This document shows positions 46,480 through 59,238 of a stretch of DNA of 64,000 nucleotides, piece after piece. Source of the stretch: Thamnidium elegans. Its lineage: Eukaryota > Mucoromycota > Mucoromycetes > Mucorales > Mucoraceae. Where the stretch lies: the NCBI GenBank assembly GCA_025201345.1, contig JAIXMG010000008.1, positions 1,116,001 to 1,180,000 on the forward strand, read 5' to 3'. The position numbers and the translations under genes are program-made. The notes under the pieces were generated by a model. It made no database searches. It saw only the letters and a list, made by a program, of their open reading frames with translations, and was not told where the DNA came from. How positions within the stretch are numbered: the stretch's first letter is position 1; each line of letters opens with the position of its first letter.

Positions 46480-47602
46480 ATGGAAACTGAAAGAGGCGTA
46501 AGTTGGAGCCAAGTTTATGAGACTTGGAGAAATCACTTTTATTCTTTAAACGATGATAAAGCCAAGAGTGCTTTCAATACTTTTTTTGATCTACAAGACT
46601 TTTTTTCTGAGAAAGCACCTACCCTTGGCATGCCTTTAACGCTAGGTAGGTATCTCTACGTTCAGTTATATATGTGCATATACATACTTATTTTGTTTCA
46701 TTAAAAGGAATATGTGAAAAGGATGGACATTACGATGTTGTCATGGCATTGCATATTTGTGAACAATTACTCGATTTTTTTGAAAAAAGATTCCCAGAGA
46801 TTCCATTACCCAATCTTTCAGATCTTACACCGAAAACATACCAAGTGCTTGAAAGGTTTGAATGTATTAGTGCTTCCATGTTGAATAAATATCAAACAAA
46901 AGCAAAGAAAAAAAACAAGGCGCAAGCTAAACTATGCGACGCTAAAGCGTTAAAAGATTTTGGTCATAAATTAGTACGTGATAAGAGAAATGTATTTATC
47001 AGTATCGATATTGAAGCGTATGAAATGAATCATAGCATATTACTGGAAATCGGTTGGAGTATGTATGATGCTAGAACAGATAAATTTTTGGACCAACATT
47101 ATGCTATTGACAGTTATAAGCATTTGACTAACGGCAAATTTGTGGATGATCAAAAAATGAGATTTTCATTCGGAACTACAGTATGGTGTTCATTAAAGCA
47201 AGCTTTTAAAGAATTAAGAAAGGATTTGGATTGGGCGGTAGAAAGAGACGGCGGATTTATACTGGTTGGTCACGGACTTGACAGTGACATTAAATACTTG
47301 AAGGAACGAAAGTTTCTATGGCCTACAGCTCACAAGTCAGAGACATTGGAAGTTGAAGAATCTGCTAAAATTGTTACTCTCAACACGGATATTATCTATG
47401 GTGCTTCCATTAATGATATGCATAACCCTCCATCACTTGGAAGAACGCTTAATATATTAAATATCGAGAATTGGAATCTCCATAATGCAGGTAAAAAAAG
47501 ATTATATACGCGTAAATATGACAATATTAACACTTGGGTTTATTTTATTTAGGAAATGATGCTCATTATACCCTACTTTTATTATTGAAGCTTGTCGAAT
47601 AA
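46480..47602 (+). CDS. Gfd2/YDR514C-type protein with RNase H-like nuclease fold
   Basis: Three exons give about 330 residues. Exon 1 starts METERGVSWSQVYETWRNHF. After the first intron comes GICEKDGHYDVVMALHICEQ. The C-terminal half has NVFISIDIEAYEMNHSILLE IGWSMYD, then GFILVGHGLDSDIKYL, and finally LHNAGNDAHYTLLLLLKLVE across the last intron. The pattern D-x-E … E-I-G-W … GHG…D … HNAGNDAxYTL is that of the RNase H-like domain of Gfd2, YDR514C and QDE-2-interacting-type fungal proteins, related to DEDD exonucleases. Gfd2 is linked to mRNA export in yeast. Acidic residues for metal binding are in place (D and E of SIDIEAYE, D of GLDSD, D of GNDAHY), so nuclease activity is plausible. Confidence 0.75.
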
Positions 47603-49603
47603 AATAGACTGGTGTTACCCCAGTTTGAATTACCGTAGCTTTGTAAGTTTGACAACAGCATCATGTAATACGCTGCATTTAGATCTTTGCGATTTAACTT
47701 ATTAGTAAAATATTAGAGCGTGATTGGATTCAGTAAATTGACCTTCATTGGTTTAATTAGCATAAATAATATCACTACCCTAAATTTCATATAAATTATA
47801 TCCTTTTGTGCCTGATTTTTAATAGAAAACATGTTGTGCTACATTATCTACGCTTCCTTTTTCCACCATTTCGTTCACTACACACTATTCGAACTGCAAC
47901 GTGGAATAAACATGTGCGTTCTAGCAACCATGTCTCACATTCTATTATTATTAATTGACTAAAATAACGCGCCCCGTTTTCAGTATTATTGGCGAGCGCT
48001 TGAGCTACATTTGGTAAAAAAAAACTGACTTCTTCCATTTCTTTTTCTCTCTTTCTATTGTTGAATTTTTTTTTTTTAAAAAAAAAAAAAGAATCTTGTG
48101 ACATGTAGTACCGTCCGCGGTACGTTGTCTCGATTTGTGAATGATACAGTATTATGTAAAACAGTTGTGTCACTAAGTGTGGTTTTTCTTCTTCTTTGTG
48201 TGTGTATGTATCTGTTGAAAATTAAAGTTACCATTTCTATAGTGCCAAGTATAAAAAAAGCTCCTTGTCCAACACTTTAAGTGAAAGGGTAAATAATACA
48301 AAAATTAAAAAACATGCTTTTTTATTTATATTATTATTTTGAAACAAAGATGGTACAACAATATTTTCCATTAGACCAATGATTCATAGTAAAAAGACAG
48401 ATGATTATGTTTTCAGCAATAAATTTTTTTTGTTACAAAAAAATTACTAAGCTAACCATCTAATTGAGAAAAATATAATTAATGATGCTATTATCATGTC
48501 ATTACAATAAACAAATAAAAAAGTAATAGATGATAAATATAAATCACATGGATGGTTTAAGCGTAGGAAAAAAAAAAAAAAGCGGTTTTTGTATTATCTA
48601 ATTACAAATTAAATGAATTATATCGTCCTTGTATGGTTTCAACTAGATAACGCTAATTGCCCTTTTTTTTTCTTACCCCACACAATACCAATTATTGTTT
48701 CTATTTAAGCACGAGGTCATGCGACAATTGAACACAACTAAAAATCAGTTTTCAGCATGACTTGCTAAGTTCATGAAGAGATAGGTCTCTTTCCTCTGTA
48801 AATTACAGAACTCTAACTTATAAATAATTTTACTTGTAATAGAAAATAGCACCACCAACTGTAGGACTTTTTGTACATGGCACAGACATTCAGCTGGAAA
48901 AAAAAATACAATTGTGTACATATAGAGTATATGATGTAACGTATTGAGAAACTTCATTGTTCGTAACTCCGGTAATGCACTATATGACATTACACGAAAC
49001 AAACCGCGAGTTGATTAGAAAAAAAAAAAGTAATAAAAAAAAATAAAAAATAAAAACTCTGTAAATATTATGGTTCATGTCAAAATTGTCGTCAAGACTT
49101 TATAAAAGGGGGATAAAAACGATAAGGAATGGAGAAGAGGGTTATAATAAGCTACTATAAATTGTGTGTATGTAAAAAAATAATAAAAAAAAAATAGGGA
49201 AAATAAAGAAAAATGGGGTTCATAGATAAAAAAAAAAAAAGGATGTTCATATAGATGGCATAAAGGCGGTTAAATAAAAGTTGTTGTTCATAATGGGTTA
49301 TTTACATTGGCGTTGGTTGTGTTGATTTTTTTTTTTTTGGTAAAATAATAGTAGCTTGAAAAGGTGAAAGGTAAGACATGAAGTGCAAAAAAAAAAGGTG
49401 GTAGGTGAGTTAAAAAATGATTAAAACCAAAAAACTGGTTTTTTTGGTGTATGAAAAAAAAAAGGTGGAAAAAATTAAAAAAAAAAGTCTAAATGGGTGA
49501 TATATGGTGGTTTTTTTTTTGGTGGGTTTTTTGGTTGTTTTATAATATTTTTTTTTTGGTTGTTTTTTTTTTGTTTTCTTTTTTTAGTGTAAGATATATT
49601 GTT
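47603..49603. other. Intergenic region, no certain gene
   Basis: This contains A/T-rich DNA with a T/A switch near 48069-48092. Minus-strand frames at 47844-48173 and 48745-49002 lack recognisable patterns. From about 49050 to 49600 the plus strand is G- and T-rich with many A and T homopolymers; it reads as a long A/C-rich 3' flank of the zinc-finger gene. Confidence 0.4.
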
Positions 49604-50515
49604 TTAATTGATAGCGATAGGATATGGAGATCTAGCAGCATTTGCTTGAACAGCAGCAAAAGGTGAGGATCTGCTATAGTATGAATTTTCGTAGGGTGAA
49701 GAGTGGCTAGGCCATGATGGCTGATGATGTTGATATCTTGAATAATCCATATCTGAATAACTATTACTTTGGAACCGAGGAGGCATCATCATTGGTTTTT
49801 GTTGTTCATAATGATGGGTATAAGAGTTAGAGGTGGGAACTTGATGTTGATGGTAATTTTGATGATGAGGAGGGCGGAAAGCGATAGGAGCAACCATAGG
49901 CGGTGAAGAACGATAATCCATAATTGGGCTGGAAGGCGAATCTTCTGAATCACAACTGGTAGCGGGTGAAGTAGGAGAATAAGGTGATGTTACTTTTGAA
50001 AGGTTGAAAGTCTTCCATTGAGGATCGTGACATCTCTGATGTCTAGATAAGGTAGTTTTACGAGTAAATGATTTACCACACTCTTGAACATCACAGACAT
50101 AGGGACGCTTGCCTGTATGTGTACGACGATGTCTTGCTAATGAAGAAGAATCACTGAAAGATTTTCTACAAGCTTCGTATTCACAAACATGAGGTCTTTC
50201 GCCAGTATGAGTACGAAAATGAACAGTCAAAGCAGAACGCTGAATAAATTGTTTTCCGCAACTAGGCCATTCGCAATGATAAGGGCGCTCTCCAGTATGA
50301 ATTCGTTTATGTCTGGAAAGATCGGAGCGTCTAGAGAAACGTTTGGTACATCCATCCCACGTGCATACATAAGGTTTATCAGATTGTTGATGATTTTGTT
50401 GGTTCATAGTTGAAGAATCTAAAGTCATTTTGGAATAATTACAAGATGACATAGAAGATGTTTCGAAGGTGGACTCTGGTTGATCATGTGTATTAAGCAA
50501 ATTGCGGATATCCAT
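49604..50515 (-). CDS. C2H2 zinc-finger transcription factor (four fingers)
   Basis: A single exon encodes 303 residues. Four consecutive C2H2 fingers occupy about residues 49-165. They have the long C-x4-C spacing ([84 protein letters not shown]) and TGERP/TGKRP linkers. This finger type (GLI/ZIC/MZF-like, also in fungal regulators) binds DNA. The N-terminus [15 protein letters not shown] and the Ser/Pro/Gln/His/Tyr-rich C-terminus are low-complexity and probably act in regulation. Targets are unknown. Having no introns is unusual in this window. Its upstream region holds a TATA box and several CACGTCAC sites. Confidence 0.88.
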   Translation of the reverse strand: MDIRNLLNTHDQPESTFETSSMSSCNYSKMTLDSSTMNQQNHQQSDKPYVCTWDGCTKRFSRRSDLSRHKRIHTGERPYHCEWPSCGKQFIQRSALTVHFRTHTGERPHVCEYEACRKSFSDSSSLARHRRTHTGKRPYVCDVQECGKSFTRKTTLSRHQRCHDPQWKTFNLSKVTSPYSPTSPATSCDSEDSPSSPIMDYRSSPPMVAPIAFRPPHHQNYHQHQVPTSNSYTHHYEQQKPMMMPPRFQSNSYSDMDYSRYQHHQPSWPSHSSPYENSYYSRSSPFAAVQANAARSPYPIAIN

Positions 50516-50700
50516 TATATAGTAATAGTAGTAAAGGTCGTAAAAAATAAGGGCGTATAGTTGAAAATTATAAGAAAAATATTACACAAAAAAAAAAAAA
50601 AAGAAAAAAAGAAAATTAAAGAAAAGAGTTAAAGAAGAGAATAAGATTGAATTTTATAAGTTTTATGGGGGCCTTTATATAGTCACGTCACGGGGATACA
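50516..50700 (-). promoter_or_regulatory. Promoter of the C2H2 gene: TATA box and CRE-like site
   Basis: On the minus strand, CGTGACGTGACTATATAAAG reads through a CRE-like TGACGTGA element directly into a TATA box (about 50673-50680), some 160 bases before the ATG at 50515. The leader between them is rich in A/T homopolymers. Confidence 0.6.
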
Positions 50701-53700
50701 ATATTAAGGTTTTCTTGTGGGATTTGAAAAATCGTAGCACAAGCTATTTCGAATGACACGGCGTCCTTTGAGTCACAATTCTTATTTAATAAATGGTTTT
50801 TTTTTTCATTCCCAACTTATTATTTTTTTATTCGTATCTCATCAAACCTTTTACCGACAAGGGAAAAATAACATCTTTTTACCTTTTTTTTTTAAAAAAA
50901 AAAAAGAACAAAAAATAAAAATGTTTAAAAAAAAAAAAAGACATGCTATCTTCATCTTTAAATATCATAAAAAAATGTGTAGAAGAGGGGTCCGAGCTGG
51001 TACCCCTTCATCAAAATATGATTGTTTTTTTTGGGCTCGGTTCATTTGTGATCGGTCATCTTAATAAATGTCAATCTCCTCTTACTGCTAAACTAAGGGT
51101 TTATAGTCTTCCACCTGCTTCGAAGTACGTGCGTGCGTGCGTGTAAGTACGTGCGTGCGTACATTTATCACCATTTCTAATCTGCTGACTGTGAAATGAT
51201 TTATAAATATATAATACCACTGACCATTGAACTAAAAAAAAAAGAAAGACCGGTTTGCGTAATAAATGCTGTTGTATATCCGTGATAGGACGATCATTTT
51301 AATTGTAGTTGTTTATGGTTACCATATATGTCTGACCTACTTTACTTAAATATAAATGAAAATAGTTGATCGATTGGAAAATAGAAGTCGGAGTCCAATA
51401 TGCATGTAGTTTGAGACTGTACCATTCTACACCGTGTGTAATACAAATTATAACAGCCATAATTTAGTTATACAATTATAAACCTTTCGTATTATAAATT
51501 TATTATATTAATAAACAAACAAAGGAAAAAATAAAAAGTAAATAAAAAGGTAAAATGGAAATAATACACCCTCACGTCACGATGAATTTCTTGATACCAA
51601 GCTATCTCGGCTGCTTGATGCAGCAACTAAAAGGAGTAAAAAAAAACCCCATACATAAGTTCTTGTATTTCCTTGCAATATAGCCACGTTTTTGTAAACA
51701 CTAAATTTTTGTGCGATAATAAAATATCGCGTGTACTGGTACGACCATAATAAAAACCAAGGGAAAGGGTGAAAAAATATAAGCTATAAGTGTATATGCG
51801 GCGACGTCACCTGTTTCACTAGACTCAGCTCTCTAATTCGAGTAAAACAATGGTTGTACAGCATATTTATTTAAGGAAAGAAGGATATCAGAGAGGTACC
51901 TATCGGATGCGAGGGGCACGAGCCACTACCAGGCTTCTTATTATTATTTTCACTTCCCTCTCCACAAATATAAAAAACACAGACCTTGTTAAACATTAAA
52001 GCTACACATATTACATATAATAGAGAAGGAATTGATTTATTATTTTCCTTATATAATGTAGTACCTTATAAATATCAAATACAGTAAAAATAAAAATTTC
52101 TTTCATTTTCTTTTTTATAATTATCTCTTCCCCTACCCAAAAATATGTGTAAAAAATAAACTCCTCCCCCCAAAAAAAAAAAAATACTAATAATACTTTT
52201 TACTTAACCTCACCCCCCATTATTCTACACGATTGTTATGACCAGGATTAGTCAATAGTCCTCATAGTAATTTTGTAATATAAAAATAGTATTAAAGATA
52301 ATATTAGATAAATATTAATACTAAATAGCAGAGATTTTTTTTATAGAAAATTACACCCTTTTTTTTCTAAAAAAAAAAAAAAAAGAAAAAGGGAAAAAAA
52401 AAAGATATAATATTTCAATAAAATAGACATATGACATTACACGTACCTATACCTCGGAAAAGCAAGGAAGCAGAAATTCAAACTTGGACCGTATGATCGG
52501 CCCTCGTTTTTTTATAATAACAAATTATATATAAAATAACAAAAGACATTTAATGTAACACGAACAATGTGGAAGATTGATCTTGTATGACATTGAAGTG
52601 GCTATAAACCCTAGCATCGTCGTCATGGCATTCTAAAAACATCACGTATTTTATTTTTTTCGTTTTGATTAATAAGACATTTTTATAGCTGTCCTATTAA
52701 CCAGGTTTTGTTAAATAAGAAATTTCTTAAAATAGGTAATATATGGTACTACATAATATTTACAAAAGGATCTCCCCTTCTCTTTCGTTGGTTCCATCTT
52801 TCCGTTTTATTTGAATTGGTGAGTATAGTTTCTTATTTATACACCCGACCAGATGTTTTGTAATACACCAACCAAAAAGTAACCGTATTCCGAGTCCGCA
52901 TTTCAAATTATTAATACTCGAGTATATTTCTAGGATATAATTTCCTTTATCTTTTAAAAACTGATCTAAAATTACCAAGAAAATTAAGGGCTTTTTTTTT
53001 TTTACTGTATTTCTTTTTTAGATCAAAACTATATCTTTTCTACTTCAAAAAAACAAAAGTTTCTTCTTTTTAACTTTCAACAAGTAAACAGAAAAATAGG
53101 TACAGACGGGTCCTGTCGTCTTATTTTACGTAAGATGCATTATAATAATCTGGTTTAGAGAAACATGTAAAAAAAAAGATGAAAACTTATCTGAGTTCAA
53201 TATATTTCACCACATGGCAAACCTTACTTTTTCGTATTTTTAATTAAAAAAAAAATCCCGCCTTTGGTAACGGCCCAACCTTAATTCTTTTCTCGGTCGC
53301 GACTAGTAATTACTACAAAATAACTTTTTTTAAACTTTAACAATGGGTTCCCACCATTTTTAAATTTTCACACATAGCTTTTTTTTTTTTCGAAAAAAAA
53401 ATAAATAACAAAATAAATCAAATCTTGTATAATAAAATAGCATCGTTTTTTTTTTAAAAAAAAAAAGAAAAAAAGAAAAAAAAAGGTGTCGTGTTTTCCT
53501 TTCCGAAGTAACGGACTAAAAAAAAAAAAAAAAAAAAAAAAACGTACGAGTCACTTTGGTCTTGTCACTCGATATTCGGTTTCCGATAAACCACACAACC
53601 ATTTGCCCTGATGGAATATCTTTTTTTTAAAAATGGGGGTCATGTTTATATTTATTTGTCGATCCTCTCTGGTTATGTCACTGGGACGACACAATTGTAT

Positions 53701-55226
53701 CATCAACTTCTTAAGGTTTAGTTTGGGCTATCCATACTAAAATAATAAAAAAATTGCAATTTTTTTTTTGCACTCAAATTTAAATCAGCCGATTTATATT
53801 CTAATAGTCCTCCCGCTTTTTTTTTTTGAAACGAAACTTCTATTTCGTGTGGCACATAGCTCAGTAAGAAAGAACATAGTTTAATTTATATTTTGTAATA
53901 AAATTCACATACGCAGAACCTATTTAAAAACAAGAAAAAGGTTTGAAAAAAAAAAAAAGGCTTTTTCGCTTTTTACCAAATAAAACTTATTTTGTAACCT
54001 TTTACTAAAAAAAAAAAATCAACCCCATGATTACCTTTGTACACCTATCTATATTTCTTATTGTTCCGTGGAAAAAAAAAAAAAAAATACATGTATAAAA
54101 GAGTCTGATAATTTATAATGCCTATTGTGTATGAGAAATGATTTGGTATTACCTAATTTCTATCTTAATTCATGTTACTTTTTTTTTTACGCGTAAAAAA
54201 AAAAAACTCAATTCGAGGTACATGTGCACAAAAACCAGAACATTTTGTTTACATTTACAGAAACGTGATTATAAACAGAATGAAAGAAAATTATATCACG
54301 GTTTTACATAATCGCTTTATAGTCTTGATATTCTTTGTGACATGGAGGTTTCCCGGAGTTTATTTGTTTTTATCACACGCTTTGATAATGAGTATGATCC
54401 GAGATAAACAAAAAGGTCATAAGGCCCCCACTTATGTTCGATTTATTCTGAAATAAAGCTGCGATTAAGTCAATGCGGTGTGGTCAAAACGCTCCCTCAA
54501 AAAAAAAAAAAAAAAAAAAAATGACTCAGTTCGACAATGGTATGTGCGCAAAATTCGACATGTCTTTATATGGTAATTTATTACTGTATTTTTTAAAAAG
54601 TAATTTTGGGTAAAAAAAAAATTCAGATTATATTTTTTTAGTTTTTTGAATGACGATTAGTGGCTCAAATACATACTCATCAGCTGATAAAATCGGTCAA
54701 TTTTTGACGAGCTGCTGCAAGTCTCATGTCAATGCTACAAAGAGTATGCCTCCCCCCTCCCCCCATAAATATGTGTAGCATTAGTTTACTCTAACGTAGA
54801 ATATCTTGATGTACGACCTCCCCCAATATGACGCTAGCCTCGTCTACATATATACTACTATAAAAAATTTGTATGTTGGGGTTATAGCTTATTAATTAAG
54901 TTACTGTAAATGACCACAGGTAAAAACCATTGTTTATACAAGACTTAAAATCATTGTAATCCCATACATATACTACCAAATAAGGGAAATCGACTAGTTT
55001 CCCATTTTACTATATGTGAAAAAGAATTGGTTTCTAAGTGGTTCCCCCAATGTTGTAAAATATTAAGCTCTTGAGTAACCGAACATTTAAGATAAAAAAT
55101 CAAAAGATTGTACTACTAACTATTAAATCACAAGTGTATACAAGTATTTTTCCATATTGCAGGAGTATTTGATAGAAAGTCGATAATTTTTATTCAGTAA
55201 AAGGAAAAAAAAAAAAGATATACAAT
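50701..55226. other. Long gene-poor region upstream of the C2H2 gene
   Basis: This is 4.5 kb without a supported gene. It has CACGTCAC sites at 51573 and 51803, a GTGC/GTAC-type microsatellite at 51128-51162, and very many homopolymers and T/A switch tracts, especially 52360-52410 and 53380-54030. A 67-residue plus frame at 50943-51146 and a 94-residue one at 54172-54456 are not convincing. Possible decayed minus-strand exons near 54680-54870 read VDEASVILGEVVHQDILR and TLCSIDMRLAAARQKLTDFI. Confidence 0.4.
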
Positions 55227-58050
55227 TTAGCTAGAACCAGTACCATACTTGCCCTTCCAGACTTCCTCCATCTTCTCATCAATTTTAGTGAACAAGTATT
55301 CAGCACCACCCAAGACATGACCAGGCAAGATATCAATAGTGAACTCATCAGGGATGTTACGAGGAGGAGCGTTTAATTGACGACACATGGATTCAGCAGA
55401 ACCAGGCATATAAGGGCTAATAATAGCAGATAAGAGATAGATCAAGTTGGCAGCGGTAGCGACAACAGCATCACACTTGGGACGAGTTTCATCAAATAAG
55501 ACGTTACTCAAGTTAGCTTCTTGGAGATATTGGTTACCACGAGCAGAGATAGCCATGGCGATACCAAGACCTGATCTGAGCTTGACAGCCTCCATGGCCT
55601 CAACATATTGCTTCAACAAGACATCGACGTCCTTGATAAGATCTGTCTCTAACTTACCAGAGAAATCGGCCTTGGGGATAACGCCGTCGTACTTGGCAAA
55701 GATAAAACGAATAGCACGGTTAACAAAGTTACCGAGATTGTTTAACAATTCACTGTTGTTCTTGGTAATAAATTCGTTCCAGGTGAACATGGAATCACTG
55801 GTCTCAGGGCGAACAGACATAAGGTAGTAACGCCAGACAGAAGGAGGAATACCAGTAGCTTCAGCATTGTTACCAAAGACACCAACGTTACGAGACTTGG
55901 AGAACTTACCACCCTCATAGTTAAGGTATTCTAAAATAAAAATAAAAAACATTTAATTTCCTATCACTTCTTCTCAATAATAAATTCACTTACCACAAGT
56001 ACTGATATGGTTAACAATTGTCCAGTTCTCACCAGTACCAATTTCGGAACCTGGGAAAATAACGGAATGGAAAGGAACATTATCCTTACCCATAAATTGA
56101 TACAACTTGACGTTCTCAGGGTTCTTCCACCACTTTTCCCACTCATCGGTGTAATTGGCGGTGATACTAGGATAACCGATAGGAGCATCGAACCAGACAT
56201 AGAATACCTTATCCTCGTAACCCTTAAGAGGGACAGGAGTACCCCACTTCAAATCACGTGTAATACAACGTTGTCTCAAACCTTCCTTTAACCAGGATTG
56301 AGTGATATGAATACCGTTAGCGGACCACTTACCCTCCTCAGCAGACTTTTTAAAGGCCTTTTCGATTTCAGGTTGAAGCTTAGCCAAATCAAGGAAAAGA
56401 TGGTTGGAGTCCTTGGTGATAGGTGAGTTACCATCCAACTTACAACGAGGCTTAATAAGATCAGTAGCGTTTAAAAGCTTACCGCAAGAATCACATTGAT
56501 CACCACGAGCATCCTATATTATTATTTTTTAATCCTTTTTTCTTTAATCCAATTAAAAATTTATACGTACATCGTACTTGCAGTGGGGACAAACACCTTC
56601 AACATAACGATCAGCCAAGAAACTACATTAAGCCATATGAGTATAACCACAAATCGAAACGATACCTCCTTTTTTATATATACTTACCGAGAACATTTTT
56701 CACAATACAATTGAGTCATGGTTTCCATAATAATGTTACCATTTTCATAATTCTTCATAAATATGTCTTGAGCGATTTCAGTTTGTTTATCAGTGGTAGT
56801 ACGACCGAAAAGATCAAAAGATAAATCAAACCATTCGTAAACACTGGTATGGATAGCGTTATACTTATCACAGAGTTCCTTACAAGAGATACCTTCTTCC
56901 AAGGCCTTGGTTTCAGTAGCAGTTCCGTATTCATCGGTACCACAGAAGAAAGCAGTGTTGTATCCACGAGCACGACAGTATCTGGCATACACATCAGCAC
57001 TTAAAGTAGAACCAACAATGTTACCCAAATGAGGAACGTTGTTAACGTAAGGAAGGGCAGAAGTAATCAAAACGTTACGCTCGTTTTCTTTAGGAAGAAC
57101 CCTTAAAAAAAAATTGCATGAGCCACTATGCATATATATTTCCCACACATATTTCCTTTTATGTAACACTTACTTGACAGAAGGGTCAATGGTCTTTGCT
57201 TCAATATTGGCAGTAACCTTTTGAGTGGCAGAATTGAAAACAGGTTCAGGGATTTCCTTGGTAACTTTCTTTTCAGCATGAGCAGCTTGCTTCTTGGACT
57301 TAGCTCCCTTGTTAATCTATTGTAAAAAAAAAAAAAAAAAAAAAAAGCGTTATGAGTCATGATTATATGGTCCCCCTTTTTTTTTCTAAAATAAATACCT
57401 GTTCCTTGATATATTCGATACCAGCAGCCATCTTTGAGTTCTTGGAAACAATATCGAACCAAGCGGCTAAGAGGGGATACTTGCTAGGTTCCTTAGCAGA
57501 AGAGAAAGTCTCAAAGAGAGTACCGTAATAAATGATATCAACTAAAGTAACCTTGTCTGACTCCTATATTTTTTTTAAAAAAAAACGTAACTCTCCCATA
57601 TCAGTTGCAATTCCCTCAATACGCGGTACCTTTTCTTTTATACAACTTTACCTTGGCAAAAGCTTTACCGTGCTTGGAAATAATATCTTCGACGTTTTGG
57701 AAAGCTTGGTCAAGTCTTCTCTTGATAACTAAAGGACTAACAAGAGTCTCTTCCTTTTCAATGACAATAGATTGTAAAACATCGAAAGTAGTGGCGTTAA
57801 AGATATACCTATGTTTCTACTATTTAATATACATTACAGACAAGAAAAAATTAAGAAAAATTTACTTTAAAGCAGCATTCGCGTCGGTTAAAGCAAGGTT
57901 GCTAGAAACAACTAAAGTGACAGCTTCACCGGCGGTGTCTACAAGTTTGGAACCAGTGACTTGAGCAGCCATGGACAACTTTAAGGCATTGGCAAAAGGT
58001 TTAGTGTTGGCTGACAACTTGGGTAAAGTTATCTTTACTGCAGCAGGCAT
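55227..58050 (-). CDS. MES1: Cytosolic methionyl-tRNA synthetase with GST-like N-domain
   Basis: About ten exons give roughly 750 residues. Residues 1 to about 190 ([20 protein letters not shown] … [20 protein letters not shown] … [20 protein letters not shown]) form the GST-like domain that in yeast Mes1 and human MARS1 docks aminoacylation partners. The catalytic core begins [20 protein letters not shown], with HLGN as the HIGH motif, then [15 protein letters not shown]. Zinc-knuckle cysteines lie in [15 protein letters not shown] and [26 protein letters not shown] and the KMSKS-type motif [14 protein letters not shown] follow. The anticodon-binding helical domain ends the protein, which lacks the C-terminal WHEP or EMAPII extensions of animals. 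It charges tRNA-Met for initiation and elongation. Confidence 0.95.
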
Positions 58051-58460
58051 TTTTTTTTAAAAAAAAATAATAAAGAAAAAGGTTAAAAGAAAAAAAGATG
58101 GCGGTATGGCGTATAGATGAGAAAAAAATATACCGTGGTTTGAATGTAACAAAAACAAGATATACAAGCCACACAAAAAAAAAGATGGATCTTTCTTTCC
58201 TTTTGGTTATGTTACTGAGTGTCTAAAAAACGCTAATTTATGCCAATTATGCCAATTATTTACTTTTTGTTTATGCTTATTGTTTATACTTTTTTTTTGT
58301 GAGGTCCTTTTTTTTTGTGTTTTTTTTTCTACATTTTTTTATTATTATTATTTCGTTACTGAAGAGGGAAAAAAAGGAAGGGATTTTATGTACGATGGAT
58401 ATTGTCTTTCCTCTATCTTTCGTTTCGTTTCCATTTTTTTTTTTTGTGTTCTATGATAAT
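58051..58460. other. Leader of MetRS gene and 3' flank of NDUFA2 gene
   Basis: This contains T- and A-homopolymers, including the T/A switch tract directly before the MetRS start (58047-58067). A T-rich segment at 58280-58440 reads as the A-rich 3' flank of the NDUFA2 gene. No gene was seen. Confidence 0.5.
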
Positions 58461-58869
58461 TTAAGCAGACTTGACCAATTGTGCCAAGGTGTTTTCAATA
58501 TCTTGTGCTGAAGCATTCTTAAGAGTAATTTTGTGTTCAATACCTTTGTCTATATATTTGTAAAGTGACATTAATAAAAAAGATAGAAAACGTTTGTTAG
58601 ATATTGAATTATTTACCAAAACGAGCAAAAGCACGAGCTTCAATACCACTAGCTTCACGAACTAAGATAGGAAGTTCAGGGTTAGCCTTCTTAATGCTGA
58701 CATAGTTCTTTGCGATGAAATCACTATTAAAATAAATGAATACAATGATTTTTTTTAACTTTCTTTTTTTTTTATTGTTTTACCGAAGACCACTGCTGGA
58801 AGGTGAAGTTTGACAGAATTGAAGACGAAGTTCTTTAAGGCCCTTTAATTGTGATTTCAAAGCAGACAT
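58461..58869 (-). CDS. NADH:ubiquinone oxidoreductase B8 subunit (NDUFA2-like)
   Basis: Three exons give about 93 residues: MSALKSQLKGLKELRLQFCQ TSPSSSGLR, then DFIAKNYVSIKKANPELPIL VREASGIEARAFARF, then DKGIEHKITLKNASAQDIEN TLAQLVKSA. Length and pattern (LRLQFCQ-S-SSxGLRxF, NPxxPILVREAxGxxxRxxARF) fit the L51/S25/CI-B8 thioredoxin-like family, specifically complex I subunit NDUFA2 in the mitochondrial matrix arm. The first exon's basic helix is part of the mature fold. That the organism has complex I agrees with a filamentous, non-Saccharomyces fungus. Confidence 0.92.
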
Positions 58870-59238
58870 GATTTATATAAGAGTGGGGAGTTAAAGAAGA
58901 AAAAAAAACAATTTTGCGGGCTGTCTGAAAATAATATCTTTCAACCCTGGTGTTGAGTTCTAATTGAGCGAAAACCTCATGTTCGACGTCATTTGTAAAA
59001 TAAAATAAAAAAAGAGCAAAATAGTGTGCTTTCAAAGACCGTTTTTTTATACATAATTTAAAAAAAGTTAAAATAAAGAGGGGAAAAAAGATATAATATA
59101 AAAATGAAAAAAAAGAGAGAGAATGCGATTACGTATAAAAGAACAGGTGATAGATTGTGGATAGAAAAAAAAATTATATATGAGTCTATTTGTGAAGTTT
59201 GTTTGTGGGGGGAGGGGGGATTAATACAAAAATTTGAT
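58870..59238. other. Short intergenic region
   Basis: NDUFA2 promoter and 3' flank of NOG2, with a G-rich run (GGGGGGAGGGGGG) at about 59206-59219. No gene was seen. Confidence 0.5.

Noticed and set aside
47844..48173. 109-residue minus-strand frame
   Set aside because: It runs through a poly-A/poly-T switch tract (F and K runs), and the remainder shows no family pattern.
48745..49002. Minus-strand frame with possible short introns
   Set aside because: I tried several splice combinations. One later intron works, but every likely first junction gives an immediate stop.
54172..54456. 94-residue plus-strand frame
   Set aside because: It begins in a homopolymer, has no leader typical of this genome and shows no known pattern.
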